From: Phycisphaerales bacterium
Lineage (GTDB): Bacteria > Planctomycetota > Phycisphaerae > UBA1845 > Fen-1342
Assembly (NCBI GenBank): GCA_016716475.1
Contig: JADJWG010000002.1
Span: forward strand, 248,001-312,000
Length of the DNA stretch: 64,000 nucleotides
Direction: 5' to 3'
A program made the translations under genes and the position numbers. The notes beneath the pieces were generated by a model. That model ran no database searches, was not told the origin of the DNA, and was given only the letters and a program-made list of their open reading frames with translations. Positions 33,168 through 42,363 of the stretch are shown here, piece by piece (within the stretch, counting starts at the first letter, position 1; every line of letters starts with the position of its first letter).

Positions 33168-34731
33168 CTACTCAAAGAGTTGGGGCTGACGCGGATCGTC
33201 CGCGGTGGTGAGGAATTCGCCGTCCGCCACCTCCACACGGATGCGTTGTCCGCCTCGAATCGCCGAGACTGTCCGGATAACCGCGCCCGTGCGCCGGTCG
33301 CGCGAAATGCTGTACCCACGCCTGAGAACCTGCCGCGGATCACAAGCTGCGATCATCGCCACCCGTGCTTCAAGCTGCCCCAGCGCATGCCGCAGACCCA
33401 GGCGTAGGGCACTCCGCATACGCACGGCCACCGTTCCAACATGTTCGACCAGACGCACCAGGCGCGCCTGTGGTCCACGTCGTTCGAGCCGTTGGCGCGC
33501 CACCGCGAAGCCACGTTCCGCTTGACTGAGACGCTGCCGCAATACCCGCTCGCAGCGGATGGATCTGAGATCGAGGGCCCGCGCAGCCGCGAGCAACCAC
33601 CTCCCCTGCGAGAACCGCAGCAGCAGGGTCTCAGCGTTGCGCAGCTTCGCACGGTGCCGGTGGATCCGCTGTGCCAGTACACGGAGAGCGCCTAGTTGGA
33701 TCTCGTCAATCTGCTGGGACAAGCGCCGCAGCCGCGCCGCTGGATAGGAAAAGGGCTCGGCGGCAAGCAGCGCGCAGATCCGCGCGGGCCAGTTCGAGCC
33801 GAGAGCCCGCCCGGCGTTCACTGCGCCGCACAAGCTGGGCCACGGTCGCCAGCAGGTCGGCGCGCTGCGGCGCGACCAGTTCGGCCGCTGCGGTCGGTGT
33901 CGACGCCCGAACGTCAGCCACCAGATCGCTGATGGTGACATCGACTTCATGCCCGACCGCGCTGATGACCGGAATCGCGCTCGAAGCGATCGCGCGTGCC
34001 ACGACCTCCTCGTTGAAGGCCCATAGGTCCTCGAGCGAACCGCCGCCCCGTCCGACGATCAGCGCATCGACCCCGCCGAGTTCCGCCCGCACATGGTTGA
34101 GTGCGGCGATGGCCGCGGCGATCTCTGCGGCCGCCCCGTCACCCTGCACACGCACCGGGTACACCAGCACTTCCAAGGATGGGAAACGCCGCGCCAGCGT
34201 ACGTAGAATGTCGCGAATCGCAGCGCCCGTCGGACTCGTGACGATAGCGATCCGTTGCGGAACCCACGGCAGGATGCGTTTGCGCTGCGGGTCGAAGAGC
34301 CCCTCGCGCTCAAGGCGTTCCTTCAGCTGACGAAAGGCCACTTCCAGCGCACCCATGCCCCGCGGTTCGAGCTTGCGGCAAGTCATCTGGAAGCGGCCGC
34401 GCTGCTCGTAGACCTCCAACTCCCCCGTCGCAATGACTTCGAGCCCGGCTTCGGGCTGGAAGCGAAGCCGCGCGGCCGTGCTGCGCCACATCACGCATTG
34501 CAGCTCGCTGAAGCGGTCTCTCAGTGTGAAGTAAAGGTGCCCGCTGGCCGGGCGGGAGAAATTGCCGATTTCACCGAGAACGTGCAAATCAGGAGGGACA
34601 CCCTGAACAAGTGCCGCGCGTACCAGCTCGTTGACCTGTCGCACGCTGAGCAGGGCGGCCTGCGGCTCACGGCCGGCACGAGTCGGCCGCCGACGTATGC
34701 GACTGGGGTCGAATGGCCTGCGCTCCGTCAC
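33168..34731 (-). CDS. xseA: Exodeoxyribonuclease VII large subunit, split by one-base frameshift
   Basis: The gene encodes the XseA subunit of the nuclease that degrades single-stranded DNA. The first two thirds (from a GTG at 34731) contain the OB-fold region GEIGNFSRPASGHLYFTLRD and the catalytic core PQRIAIVTSPTGAAIRDIL, VGRGGGSLEDLWAFNEE and SAVGHEVDVTISDLVADVRA. The frame then changes between about 33785 and 33765, and the C-terminal helical part (ARLRRLSQQIDE) through DPRQVLRRGYSI continues in a second frame to 33168. The total is 521 codons plus one base, so one inserted base explains it. It may be a sequencing error. No xseB gene is adjacent. Confidence 0.88.
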
Positions 34732-34832
34732 GTGGCGCTGATCCTCGTCCAGCGGTCTCGGACTCTCCCAGACACGGATGCTACCGCATCGTCCACTCCC
34801 ATGCGAACCAGGGCAGGTTCCGGGCAGATATG

Positions 34833-34864
34833 AAAGAGCCCCACGGGGCTAACCCGCGGGGCTC
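34833..34864 (-). terminator. Intrinsic terminator of the rplM-rpsI operon
   Basis: On the minus strand GAGCCCCGCGGG pairs with CCCGTGGGGCTC (arms 34853-34864 and 34836-34847, one G-U pair) with a 5-base loop, followed by TTTC. It lies 32 bases after the rpsI stop. Confidence 0.8.
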
Positions 34865-34895
34865 GTTGCAGCCGGTCGAATGGAATCGTGGTGCG

Positions 34896-35393
34896 TCAGC
34901 GCTTCGAGAACTGGAAGCGGCGGCGGGCCTTGCGCCGGCCGTACTTCTTGCGCTCCACCTCGCGGGCATCGCGCGTCAGGAAGCCGGCATCACGCAGTGA
35001 TGATTCGAGGTGTGCGTAGGCCTTGACCACCGCGCGAGCCAGGCCCAGGCGCACGGCACCCGCCTGCCCCGTGTGCCCGCCACCGTTGGCGTTGACCAGT
35101 ACGTCCCAGTTCCGGCGGGCGCCGGTCAGATCCAGCGGGGCAACCGCGTCCGTGCGATCCTGTGGTTCGGTGAAATACTGCTCGACATCGCGGCCATTGA
35201 CGAGAAATTTTCCGCTCCCCGGTTGCAGGCGGACACGCGCGACGGAAGTCTTGCGGCGGCCGGTGCCGAGATGCGTGCCAATCTTGGGCTCGGTTGAGAG
35301 GATTTCGGGTTGCGGCTCACCGCCAGCATAGGCCGGGGGAACCAGCGTGGTGCCTGGGGTGGCAGTCGGGGGCGAATACGGAGCGTCGGTCAC
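34896..35393 (-). CDS. rpsI: 30S ribosomal protein S9 with N-terminal extension
   Basis: A 165-residue small-subunit protein whose C-terminal tail reaches the P-site. The core begins at GTGRRKTSVARVRLQPG and includes VNANGGGHTGQAGAVRLGLA, the DAREVERKKYG turn and the basic end RRKARRRFQFSKR. About 40 Pro- and Thr-rich residues precede the core, longer than in most bacteria. It follows rplM by 18 bases in the usual rplM-rpsI pair. Confidence 0.97.
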   Translation of the reverse strand: MTDAPYSPPTATPGTTLVPPAYAGGEPQPEILSTEPKIGTHLGTGRRKTSVARVRLQPGSGKFLVNGRDVEQYFTEPQDRTDAVAPLDLTGARRNWDVLVNANGGGHTGQAGAVRLGLARAVVKAYAHLESSLRDAGFLTRDAREVERKKYGRRKARRRFQFSKR

Positions 35394-35411
35394 GGTCGGT
35401 TCACCTCATGC

Positions 35412-35855
35412 CTACAGGGGCAGGGGCTCGGGCTGTTGGGCCTGGTGGATGTGCTCGTTCCCGGTGTAGAGCTTCAGCTTCAGAAGCATCCGGCGGGCCA
35501 AGGCGTTCTTGGGTAGCATCCGGCGAACGGCTTCCTGCAGGACACGTTCGGGGTGCCGCTGCAGCATGGCCTGCATCGTCGTCTCTTTGAGGCCGCTCGT
35601 ATGGCCGGAGTAACGCTGATAGACGACCTGTTCCTTCTTGCGTGTCCCGTTGATCCGCACCTTGCCCGCATTGAGGACGATGACATGGTCGCCCGTATCC
35701 ACATGGGGGGTGTAAGTGGGCTTGTGCTTGCCCATCAGCACCGTGGCAATACGGACCGCCAGCCGGCCAAGTACTTGGTCCGTGGCGTCCACGACGAACC
35801 ACTTGCGGTCGATATCACTGGCCTTGGCCTGGTAACACTTGTTCGCAGTCTTCAT
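35412..35855 (-). CDS. rplM: 50S ribosomal protein L13
   Basis: A 147-residue large-subunit protein. RKWFVVDATDQVLGRLAVRI, MGKHKPTYTPHVDTGDHV, YSGHTSGLKETTM and MLPKNALARRML are the family blocks. The ATG at 35855 is fixed by AGGGAGAG upstream and by homology; longer in-frame extensions run through the promoter. It leads the rplM-rpsI operon from a promoter at 35908-35935. Confidence 0.97.
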   Translation of the reverse strand: MKTANKCYQAKASDIDRKWFVVDATDQVLGRLAVRIATVLMGKHKPTYTPHVDTGDHVIVLNAGKVRINGTRKKEQVVYQRYSGHTSGLKETTMQAMLQRHPERVLQEAVRRMLPKNALARRMLLKLKLYTGNEHIHQAQQPEPLPL

Positions 35856-35907
35856 AGTCGCTCTCCCTGCGAGCCGGTTGAGCCGGTCCGCTGGTTGGGA
35901 ATCCGCC

Positions 35908-35935
35908 AGTATACGAATCCGAGCCGGGGCGTCAA
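35908..35935 (-). promoter_or_regulatory. Promoter of rplM-rpsI
   Basis: On the minus strand TTGACG (complement of 35930-35935), 16 bases, then TATACT (complement of 35908-35913). The expected leader to the rplM ATG is about 45 bases. Confidence 0.75.
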
Positions 35936-36006
35936 GGCGGGTTCGGGTGTCTCCTTGGGGGGCTTGGGGCGGTGGACGGGCCGATGCCAGTGACTTCTCC
36001 GCCCCC

Positions 36007-36035
36007 TTGCCGTCGAAATCGGACCGGGCTATACT
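36007..36035 (+). promoter_or_regulatory. Promoter of rpmI-rplT
   Basis: TTGCCG (36007-36012), 17 bases, then TATACT (36030-36035). The leader to the rpmI ATG would be under 30 bases, too short for the long structured leader that mediates L20 feedback in some bacteria. Confidence 0.72.
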
Positions 36036-36068
36036 GCCCGGCTCGATATTCTTTGCAGAGGAACGCCC

Positions 36069-36272
36069 ATGGCCAGGATCAAGGCCAAGCCCCACAAGGG
36101 CTTGAAGAAGCGTGTCAAGCTTTCCGCAACGGGTAAGCCGCGGTACAAGAAGTCGTTTGCCGGCCACTTGATGAGCGGAAAGTCGGGACGGCGGCGGCAG
36201 CGGCTGCGGCGGGTCGGTGTTCTGACGGGCAAGCTGGCAGAGAACGTCCGCTTGGCGATTAATGGCCAGTAG
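36069..36272 (+). CDS. rpmI: 50S ribosomal protein L35
   Basis: A 67-residue, strongly basic ribosomal protein with the family start KPHKGLKKRVKLSATGKPRY and the internal GHLMSGKSGRRRQRLRR. Length is normal. It heads a two-gene unit with rplT and has its own promoter. infC, which normally precedes it, is absent; rplM is divergent instead. Confidence 0.96.
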   Translation: MARIKAKPHKGLKKRVKLSATGKPRYKKSFAGHLMSGKSGRRRQRLRRVGVLTGKLAENVRLAINGQ

Positions 36273-36300
36273 GCGCGTGCTGCGCTGAGGAGATACAGAC

Positions 36301-36672
36301 ATGCCTCGAGTTCGTCCCGGCAGTGCCACCCGGCAACGACGCAAGCGGGTCCTGAAGCGCGCCAAGGGTTTCTGGGGGTCGCGCAGCAAGCTTTTCCGTG
36401 TTGCCAAGCAGTACGTGACCAAGGCCGGCCAGTATGCCTTCCGCGACCGGCGCGCCCGCAAGCGTGAGTTCCGGGCACTTTGGATCATCCGCGTGACCGC
36501 GGCCTGCGAAGCCCGTGGGATTTCCTACAGCAAGTTCATGGGCGGGCTGAAGCGAGCCAGTGTCGCCCTCAACCGCAAGATGCTGAGCGAGGTCGCGATC
36601 GCTGACGCCCACGCCTTCGACCGCCTCGTGGATATTGCGAAAGCCCACTGCGACCAGAACGCGGCGGCCTAA
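36301..36672 (+). CDS. rplT: 50S ribosomal protein L20
   Basis: A 123-residue assembly protein of the large subunit. The basic helix RQRRKRVLKRAKGFWGSRSK, YAFRDRRARKREFRALWI and SYSKFMGGLKRA are diagnostic. AGGAGA lies upstream of the ATG. It is 28 bases after rpmI. In many bacteria L20 represses its own operon; no such site is obvious here. A perfect 20-bp palindrome follows the gene. Confidence 0.97.
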   Translation: MPRVRPGSATRQRRKRVLKRAKGFWGSRSKLFRVAKQYVTKAGQYAFRDRRARKREFRALWIIRVTAACEARGISYSKFMGGLKRASVALNRKMLSEVAIADAHAFDRLVDIAKAHCDQNAAA

Positions 36673-36685
36673 GCCGGGCTCTACT

Positions 36686-36705
36686 GCCGATACCTAGGTA
36701 TCGGC
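36686..36705. repeat. Perfect 20-bp palindrome downstream of rplT
   Basis: GCCGATACCTAGGTATCGGC is an exact palindrome 14 bases after the rplT stop. It could fold as an 8-bp stem with a CTAG loop or act as a dimer binding site for the hydrolase gene at 36781. No T-run follows. Confidence 0.6.
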
Positions 36706-36780
36706 GCCTGTACGGGGCCGGACGCCCGCCCAGAGGGGCCGGAGCGGCAGTCTGGTCCTTGACCCGCGACGAGGACGCAG

Positions 36781-37980
36781 ATGACGGCGCAGGCCGCAAT
36801 CTCGTTCGAGCGCGTCACGACAACCGACGGGGCGGTTCTCACTCTCAAGCGACGGCCATGCCCCGGAGGTGCGCCGGTCCTGTTCGTCCACGGGATTTCC
36901 GTGAACGCCGACCTTTGGGACCTGCCCCCGGTCACAACTCGCCACTTTCAGTTCGAGAGTCTCGCCACCCGCCTGGCCCGGCAGGGATATGACGTCTGGT
37001 TGCTGAATCTGCGCGGCCACGGGTCCCCGCACATGCTCAGCGCCCCCCCGCCGGGACAGGCCGACTGGTGTGTGGACCACTTCCTCCTCTATGACGTGCC
37101 GGCGGCGGTGGCCCACGTGAGTAAAGTTGCCGGGCAGCGCCCGTGGGTCATTGCCAACAGCATGGGCGCGATGAGCACCGTGGGCAGTCTGCTGGGTGCG
37201 CGCCTCGTGCGGGGAGTTGATGGCGATCACGGTGAGCGTATCCTGCTCGATGATGAGCTTGCGGCTGTCCGCCAGGGGGACCTTGCCGGACTGGTCACAG
37301 TGGAGTTTCCCGCTGTACTGCGGTGGCCGCACAGCTATTTTGACACCGCCGGGCGGTTCCGCTGGGATCGGCTACTGGAGGAACGCTGGCCTGCGCCCGG
37401 GGCGTCGAATGTGCTGTTTGAGGTCCTCTCACGGTGGCGCTGGCTGGAGCTATCCTTGGCAGCGGCCGGGCAGGTGCCGACCGGATGGTTCCGCCCGAAC
37501 GGCCCGCCCTGGTGGGGGCAGGCGCCCGCTCCGGTGGCTGTCCCCGCAGAATGGATGGCCATGCGGCTGACACAATTCGTGCTGAATGTGGCTGGACTCT
37601 TTACCGGTGCGACGCAACACCGGGCGGAGGTGTTCCTGCGCGGCAGGCGGTTTGTAACCGACCACATGAAAGCCGGTGTGCTGAGGCAATTGGCGAAGTG
37701 TGTGCGTCTGAGAACGTTCTGCAGTGCATTGGGTGCACCGGATTGCGTCTACGCCGACCACTACGATCGAATTGTGTTGCCGGTGCTGACGCTCGCGGGC
37801 GGCCGAGACCGCATCGCAAACGCGGCTAGTATGCGCGTCGCGTTCTTCGACCGCGTCAGCTCGCGGGACAAGACCTGGCGGCAGTTCGAGGAATTCGCGC
37901 ACGGAGAATTTGAAGCGGCGCCGGAGGCCTGTACGCAGGTCTACCCGGTGATCGAGCAATGGCTCGCGGCGCGGAAGTAG
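36781..37980 (+). CDS. Alpha/beta hydrolase (lipase/esterase-like)
   Basis: A 399-residue alpha/beta-hydrolase-fold enzyme. APVLFVHGISVNADLW gives the oxyanion strand, GYDVWLLNLRGHGSP follows, and the nucleophile elbow is ANSMGA with Ser127 (the first Gly of GxSxG is Ala). Asp343 in AGGRDRIAN and His374 in EFAHGEFE complete the likely triad. A long lid insertion (about 150-290) separates core strands 6 and 7, as in acid lipases. No signal peptide is seen. Substrate is unknown; ester or lipid cleavage is the best guess. It stands alone after rplT. Confidence 0.85.
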   Translation: MTAQAAISFERVTTTDGAVLTLKRRPCPGGAPVLFVHGISVNADLWDLPPVTTRHFQFESLATRLARQGYDVWLLNLRGHGSPHMLSAPPPGQADWCVDHFLLYDVPAAVAHVSKVAGQRPWVIANSMGAMSTVGSLLGARLVRGVDGDHGERILLDDELAAVRQGDLAGLVTVEFPAVLRWPHSYFDTAGRFRWDRLLEERWPAPGASNVLFEVLSRWRWLELSLAAAGQVPTGWFRPNGPPWWGQAPAPVAVPAEWMAMRLTQFVLNVAGLFTGATQHRAEVFLRGRRFVTDHMKAGVLRQLAKCVRLRTFCSALGAPDCVYADHYDRIVLPVLTLAGGRDRIANAASMRVAFFDRVSSRDKTWRQFEEFAHGEFEAAPEACTQVYPVIEQWLAARK

Positions 37981-38220
37981 GGGCTTGAATGGATGGAAGC
38001 AGGCGGTGCCGGGGCGCAGGGAGAAGTTGTCGCGTGCCTCACCATTCCGCCTGCCTGACTTGCGGCTGCCGGCCTGTGACCGGCAGAGGGCAACCGATCC
38101 TCCCCGGCGTCGATCCGAGCGCTGTGCGGGCTGGAGATTCGCCCTTACAATCCGGTTACAGGGCGGGCAGCGACCCGCGATCATTGCAAAGCGCGGCAAT
38201 GTGCCGGTGGAGATGTGGCC

Positions 38221-39237
<1,017 letters not shown>

Positions 39238-39271
39238 AGGGCGTCCGCGTGGCACACCGCCTGCTTGCCGG

Positions 39272-40624
39272 TCAGCGAGGAGGAGTGCGGCGCAGGTCCG
39301 GATTCTCGCGCGCCTGGCGCTGGAACATGGCGTGTGCCAGCACGGCCAAGGTAACGGGGATCAACAGCGCGTAGTAACCCAGCCACATTGCCAGCGGGAA
39401 GCTGATGAGTGGGATGCACAGTCCCCGCAAGCCGGTCAGTGCAATGTGAATGCCCATGTACAACTCGGACTGGTGCGGCCGGGCGAAGTACAGGTGTCCG
39501 ATGTTCCAGCCAATGGTGCCACCGGCGGCCCCGAGGCCGTTGAAGATACGTCCGATGATCAGCAGCGGGACAACAAAGCTGAGGGCGTCGAGGCCGAAGA
39601 CCTGCAGGACCAGCATGCCGGCCGCGATGCACGCATACGAAGTCACCCAGCAGGCGCTGTTATGAACGCGGAAGCGCAGGATATTCACCCGGTCGAAGTA
39701 GCGCGCCCAGAAGCCCACCGAGAACAGGACGACAATCGACGGAATCAAGTGCAGAATCGCCTGCGAAAGGATGTAACTCGTCTGCACATCCTTTGTCAGG
39801 GCGTTCACCAGGATGGGGTCCGTGAAGAAGTTCGCCGAACCGAGCAGGAACTGTGCCAGCATGTAGCGAGCATAAAGCCGGTCCGTGCGCAGGATCGTGA
39901 CGGCTTCGCCCAAGCCGCTAAGCCAGCTTGCGGGCCGGTGAGCCGCACCCGCCGCCGAGACCGCGGTGCGATGTGCCGCAAAGTCGCGCAATGCGGCACG
40001 CTCCCCGCGGACCCGCATCCGAGCCAGCGGAATCAGCGAGAGTAGGCCGATCGCGCAGACAGCCGGATACACGAACCGGTACGCGTCGGGGGACTGCTCG
40101 TAGGTCAGCCCGATCACGGTGGTCGTCAGCGCAATGGCGATGAGCTGGGCCATCTGCAACCGGCCGGCAATACGGCCACGGTGCGTGGCGGGGTAGTTCA
40201 GGTTCCATAGGGAGGTGCGGAGGGTCACGATGCCGCAGAGGAACAGGTGGGCCAGCCCGATCTGAGCGGCGAAGACCCACGCACCCCAGGGTTTCCAGGT
40301 GGCCGAGGTGAGACCGATCGAACCCAGGACCACCGCGGTGCAGAAGATGAGTGTGCGGAAGAGCGGCTTACGCGGACGGCTGCGGATGAACGATGCCCAC
40401 AGCACACTAAAGAGGTTCATCACGATGGGAAGCTGCCAGATGAGTGTCGTCTGGAGCTTGTTGGCCTCAAACGTCTTGGAGGCGACGATCGCAACCATCG
40501 CGCTCTCCGCCGAGCCGCGCACAATTCCCCAAAGCATGGTTTGGTAGCGCTCGGCTGCATAAGTCGGGCGTGCCATGACCGGCAGGTCGTCGGTGCGAAG
40601 GAATTCGAAGAGTCGGCGGATCAT
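39272..40624 (-). CDS. Major facilitator superfamily-type transporter
   Basis: A 450-residue membrane protein with about ten to twelve hydrophobic helices in two halves, consistent with the MFS fold. Features include TLIWQLPIVMNLFSVLWASF, RIAGRLQMAQLIAIALTTTV in place of the usual loop 2-3 motif, and a long middle loop near residues 230-265 between the halves. The ATG at 40624 (MIRRLFEFLRTDDLP) is chosen over upstream in-frame codons that run antisense to tatA. Substrate is not predictable. It is divergent from tatA. Confidence 0.78.
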   Translation of the reverse strand: MIRRLFEFLRTDDLPVMARPTYAAERYQTMLWGIVRGSAESAMVAIVASKTFEANKLQTTLIWQLPIVMNLFSVLWASFIRSRPRKPLFRTLIFCTAVVLGSIGLTSATWKPWGAWVFAAQIGLAHLFLCGIVTLRTSLWNLNYPATHRGRIAGRLQMAQLIAIALTTTVIGLTYEQSPDAYRFVYPAVCAIGLLSLIPLARMRVRGERAALRDFAAHRTAVSAAGAAHRPASWLSGLGEAVTILRTDRLYARYMLAQFLLGSANFFTDPILVNALTKDVQTSYILSQAILHLIPSIVVLFSVGFWARYFDRVNILRFRVHNSACWVTSYACIAAGMLVLQVFGLDALSFVVPLLIIGRIFNGLGAAGGTIGWNIGHLYFARPHQSELYMGIHIALTGLRGLCIPLISFPLAMWLGYYALLIPVTLAVLAHAMFQRQARENPDLRRTPPR

Positions 40625-40675
40625 TGTGTAGGGGGGTATGGTAGCGACATTACCGCCAGGCGCGGTGAGCTTGTT

Positions 40676-40704
40676 TTGACAGGGGACCCCGGGAGCGGGA
40701 TAAT
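40676..40704 (+). promoter_or_regulatory. Strong promoter upstream of tatA
   Basis: TTGACA (40676-40681), 17 bases, then GATAAT (40699-40704). The leader to the tatA ATG is about 85 bases. Confidence 0.75.
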
Positions 40705-40796
40705 CCCAATGGGGATGCGCGGATCCGTGTGGCTGTCTGCACGGAGACCAGCCGCCGTCTGTGAAGGCGGCACAGTACCGCCCTGAGGGCGCCGTG

Positions 40797-41114
40797 ATGG
40801 GAAGTTTCAGTCCGATCCACTGGATCGTGATCGGGATCGTCGCGCTGTTGTTGTTCGGTAATCGCCTGCCTGAGGTGGCGCGCTCGATGGGGCGCGCGTT
40901 CAAGGAGTTCAAGCGTGGCCTGAGCGATGTCTCGGGCGAGTTTTCGCGCGACGACGACGAGAAGGACGGCAAGGACGAACGCAATCGTCGGCGTGACGAG
41001 CTTGACCATGACCGCGAGGAGCGCGGTCGGATTTCAGACCGCGATGCGCCGCGAGACCGCGACGATGCTAAGGTCAGCTCGCGCCGCGACGATGATGAGG
41101 AGACCCGGCGCTAG
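40797..41114 (+). CDS. tatA: Twin-arginine translocase subunit TatA/E with long charged tail
   Basis: A 105-residue Tat component that forms the protein-conducting assembly for folded proteins. A single membrane helix (about 7-20) ends in LLFGNRLPEVARSMGRAFKE, the diagnostic hinge and amphipathic helix. After residue 45 the tail is almost entirely Asp, Glu, Arg and Lys, longer and more charged than usual. The ATG at 40797 is chosen because it puts the helix at the N-terminus. tatB and tatC are not adjacent. Confidence 0.93.
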   Translation: MGSFSPIHWIVIGIVALLLFGNRLPEVARSMGRAFKEFKRGLSDVSGEFSRDDDEKDGKDERNRRRDELDHDREERGRISDRDAPRDRDDAKVSSRRDDDEETRR

Positions 41115-41346
41115 GGTTCTGCCGCCGGGGGTATGCGCCAAAGCGTGGGGTTCTCTGCCGGGTGGAGCACGTGAAGCCGGCGCCCGGATAACGCCCGGTT
41201 TCCTACGCTGCTTCCAATCAGGATGGGGGATAAGGCGCGATTTAGGTTACAGGCCGCCGCGAAAGCCGAGTCAGGTCGTTGCAACCGCCGTTCGGGCCGC
41301 ACCGACTGGCTCACTTTCGATCTTGTCCGGATTCTGCCGTGGGCCG

Positions 41347-42363
41347 TTATGCCACGTCCCAGGTTTCGCCGGCGCGGAAAAGCGCCTGAAGGTTCCCAGT
41401 ACCCTGCTGGTCCCGCGCGGCGGCGAGCTGGCCCATCAGCAGATCTTCATACACCGGCTTTTCCATGGCCCGGAAGACCCCGAGCGGCTCGGGAAACTCC
41501 GGGTGCGTGAGCCGTGCCAGCATGAAGGCCGTCGAAGGGTCGTGTGTGCGCTCGTCGTGAATGATGAGATCATCCGGCGACACCTTGGCGAGTTCAACGA
41601 TTTCCGGCTCGTCGCCGTTGAAGCGCAACCCCTTGTCCCGGTTGTTTCCGAAGATGAGCGGTTTGCCGTGCTCGAGGTACACGATGTGCTCGTGCTTCGT
41701 CTGGCGATCCGTGGCCCAACTGTAGCAGTCGTTGTTGTACACCGTGCAGTTTTGGTAGACCTCGACGAAGGCGGTGCCCTGGTGTGCGGCCGCCCGGGCG
41801 AGCACGTACTGCAGGTGCTCCAGGTCGGTGTCCACGGCGCGTGCGGCGAAGGTGATTTCCGCCCCGATCGCTACGGAGATCGGATGAATCGGGTGGTCGA
41901 TCGAGCCGGCCGGTGACGACTTCGTGCGTGTGCCGAAGTCGCTCGTGGGTGAGTACTGGCCCTTGGTCAGGCCGTAGATCCGGTTGTTGAACATGATGAT
42001 CTTCAGGCCGATGTTCCGCCGAACGGCGTGCAAGAAGTGGTTCCCGCCGATGCTGAGGGCATCACCGTCGCCCGTCACAACCCAGACATCCAGCCCGGGG
42101 TTCGCACATTTTACGCCGGATGCAATGGCCGGCGCACGGCCGTGGATGCTGTGAAAGCCGTAGGTATCCATGTAGTACGGAAACCGGCTTGAACAACCGA
42201 TGCCGGAAACGAACACCGTGTGGTCGCGATCGGTACGCTGCCCGGCGAGGACCTTTTGAAGCTGCACCAGGATCGAGTGGTCGCCGCAGCCGGCGCACCA
42301 CTTAACCTGCTGGTCGGTTTTGAAGTCTTTGAACGTGAGGGTGGAATCCGGGGTCGTACTCAC
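41347..42363 (-). CDS. korB: 2-oxoacid:ferredoxin oxidoreductase, beta subunit
   Basis: A 338-residue thiamine-diphosphate subunit that decarboxylates a 2-oxoacid, probably 2-oxoglutarate, and passes electrons to ferredoxin. Cluster cysteines are Cys23 and Cys26 (KWCAGCGDH) and Cys57 (GIGCSSR), with a further Cys downstream. The ThDP motif is VVTGDGDALSIGGNH leading to IIMFNNRIYGLTKGQYSPTS. The start overlaps the stop of the alpha/gamma subunit gene by four bases. KorAB-type enzymes replace the 2-oxoglutarate dehydrogenase complex in many planctomycetes and other groups. Confidence 0.92.
   Translation of the reverse strand: MSTTPDSTLTFKDFKTDQQVKWCAGCGDHSILVQLQKVLAGQRTDRDHTVFVSGIGCSSRFPYYMDTYGFHSIHGRAPAIASGVKCANPGLDVWVVTGDGDALSIGGNHFLHAVRRNIGLKIIMFNNRIYGLTKGQYSPTSDFGTRTKSSPAGSIDHPIHPISVAIGAEITFAARAVDTDLEHLQYVLARAAAHQGTAFVEVYQNCTVYNNDCYSWATDRQTKHEHIVYLEHGKPLIFGNNRDKGLRFNGDEPEIVELAKVSPDDLIIHDERTHDPSTAFMLARLTHPEFPEPLGVFRAMEKPVYEDLLMGQLAAARDQQGTGNLQALFRAGETWDVA

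Noticed and set aside
35856..36488. N-terminal extension of rplM to 36488
   Set aside because: It would run through two good promoters and antisense to rpmI and part of rplT. L13 homology begins at 35855.
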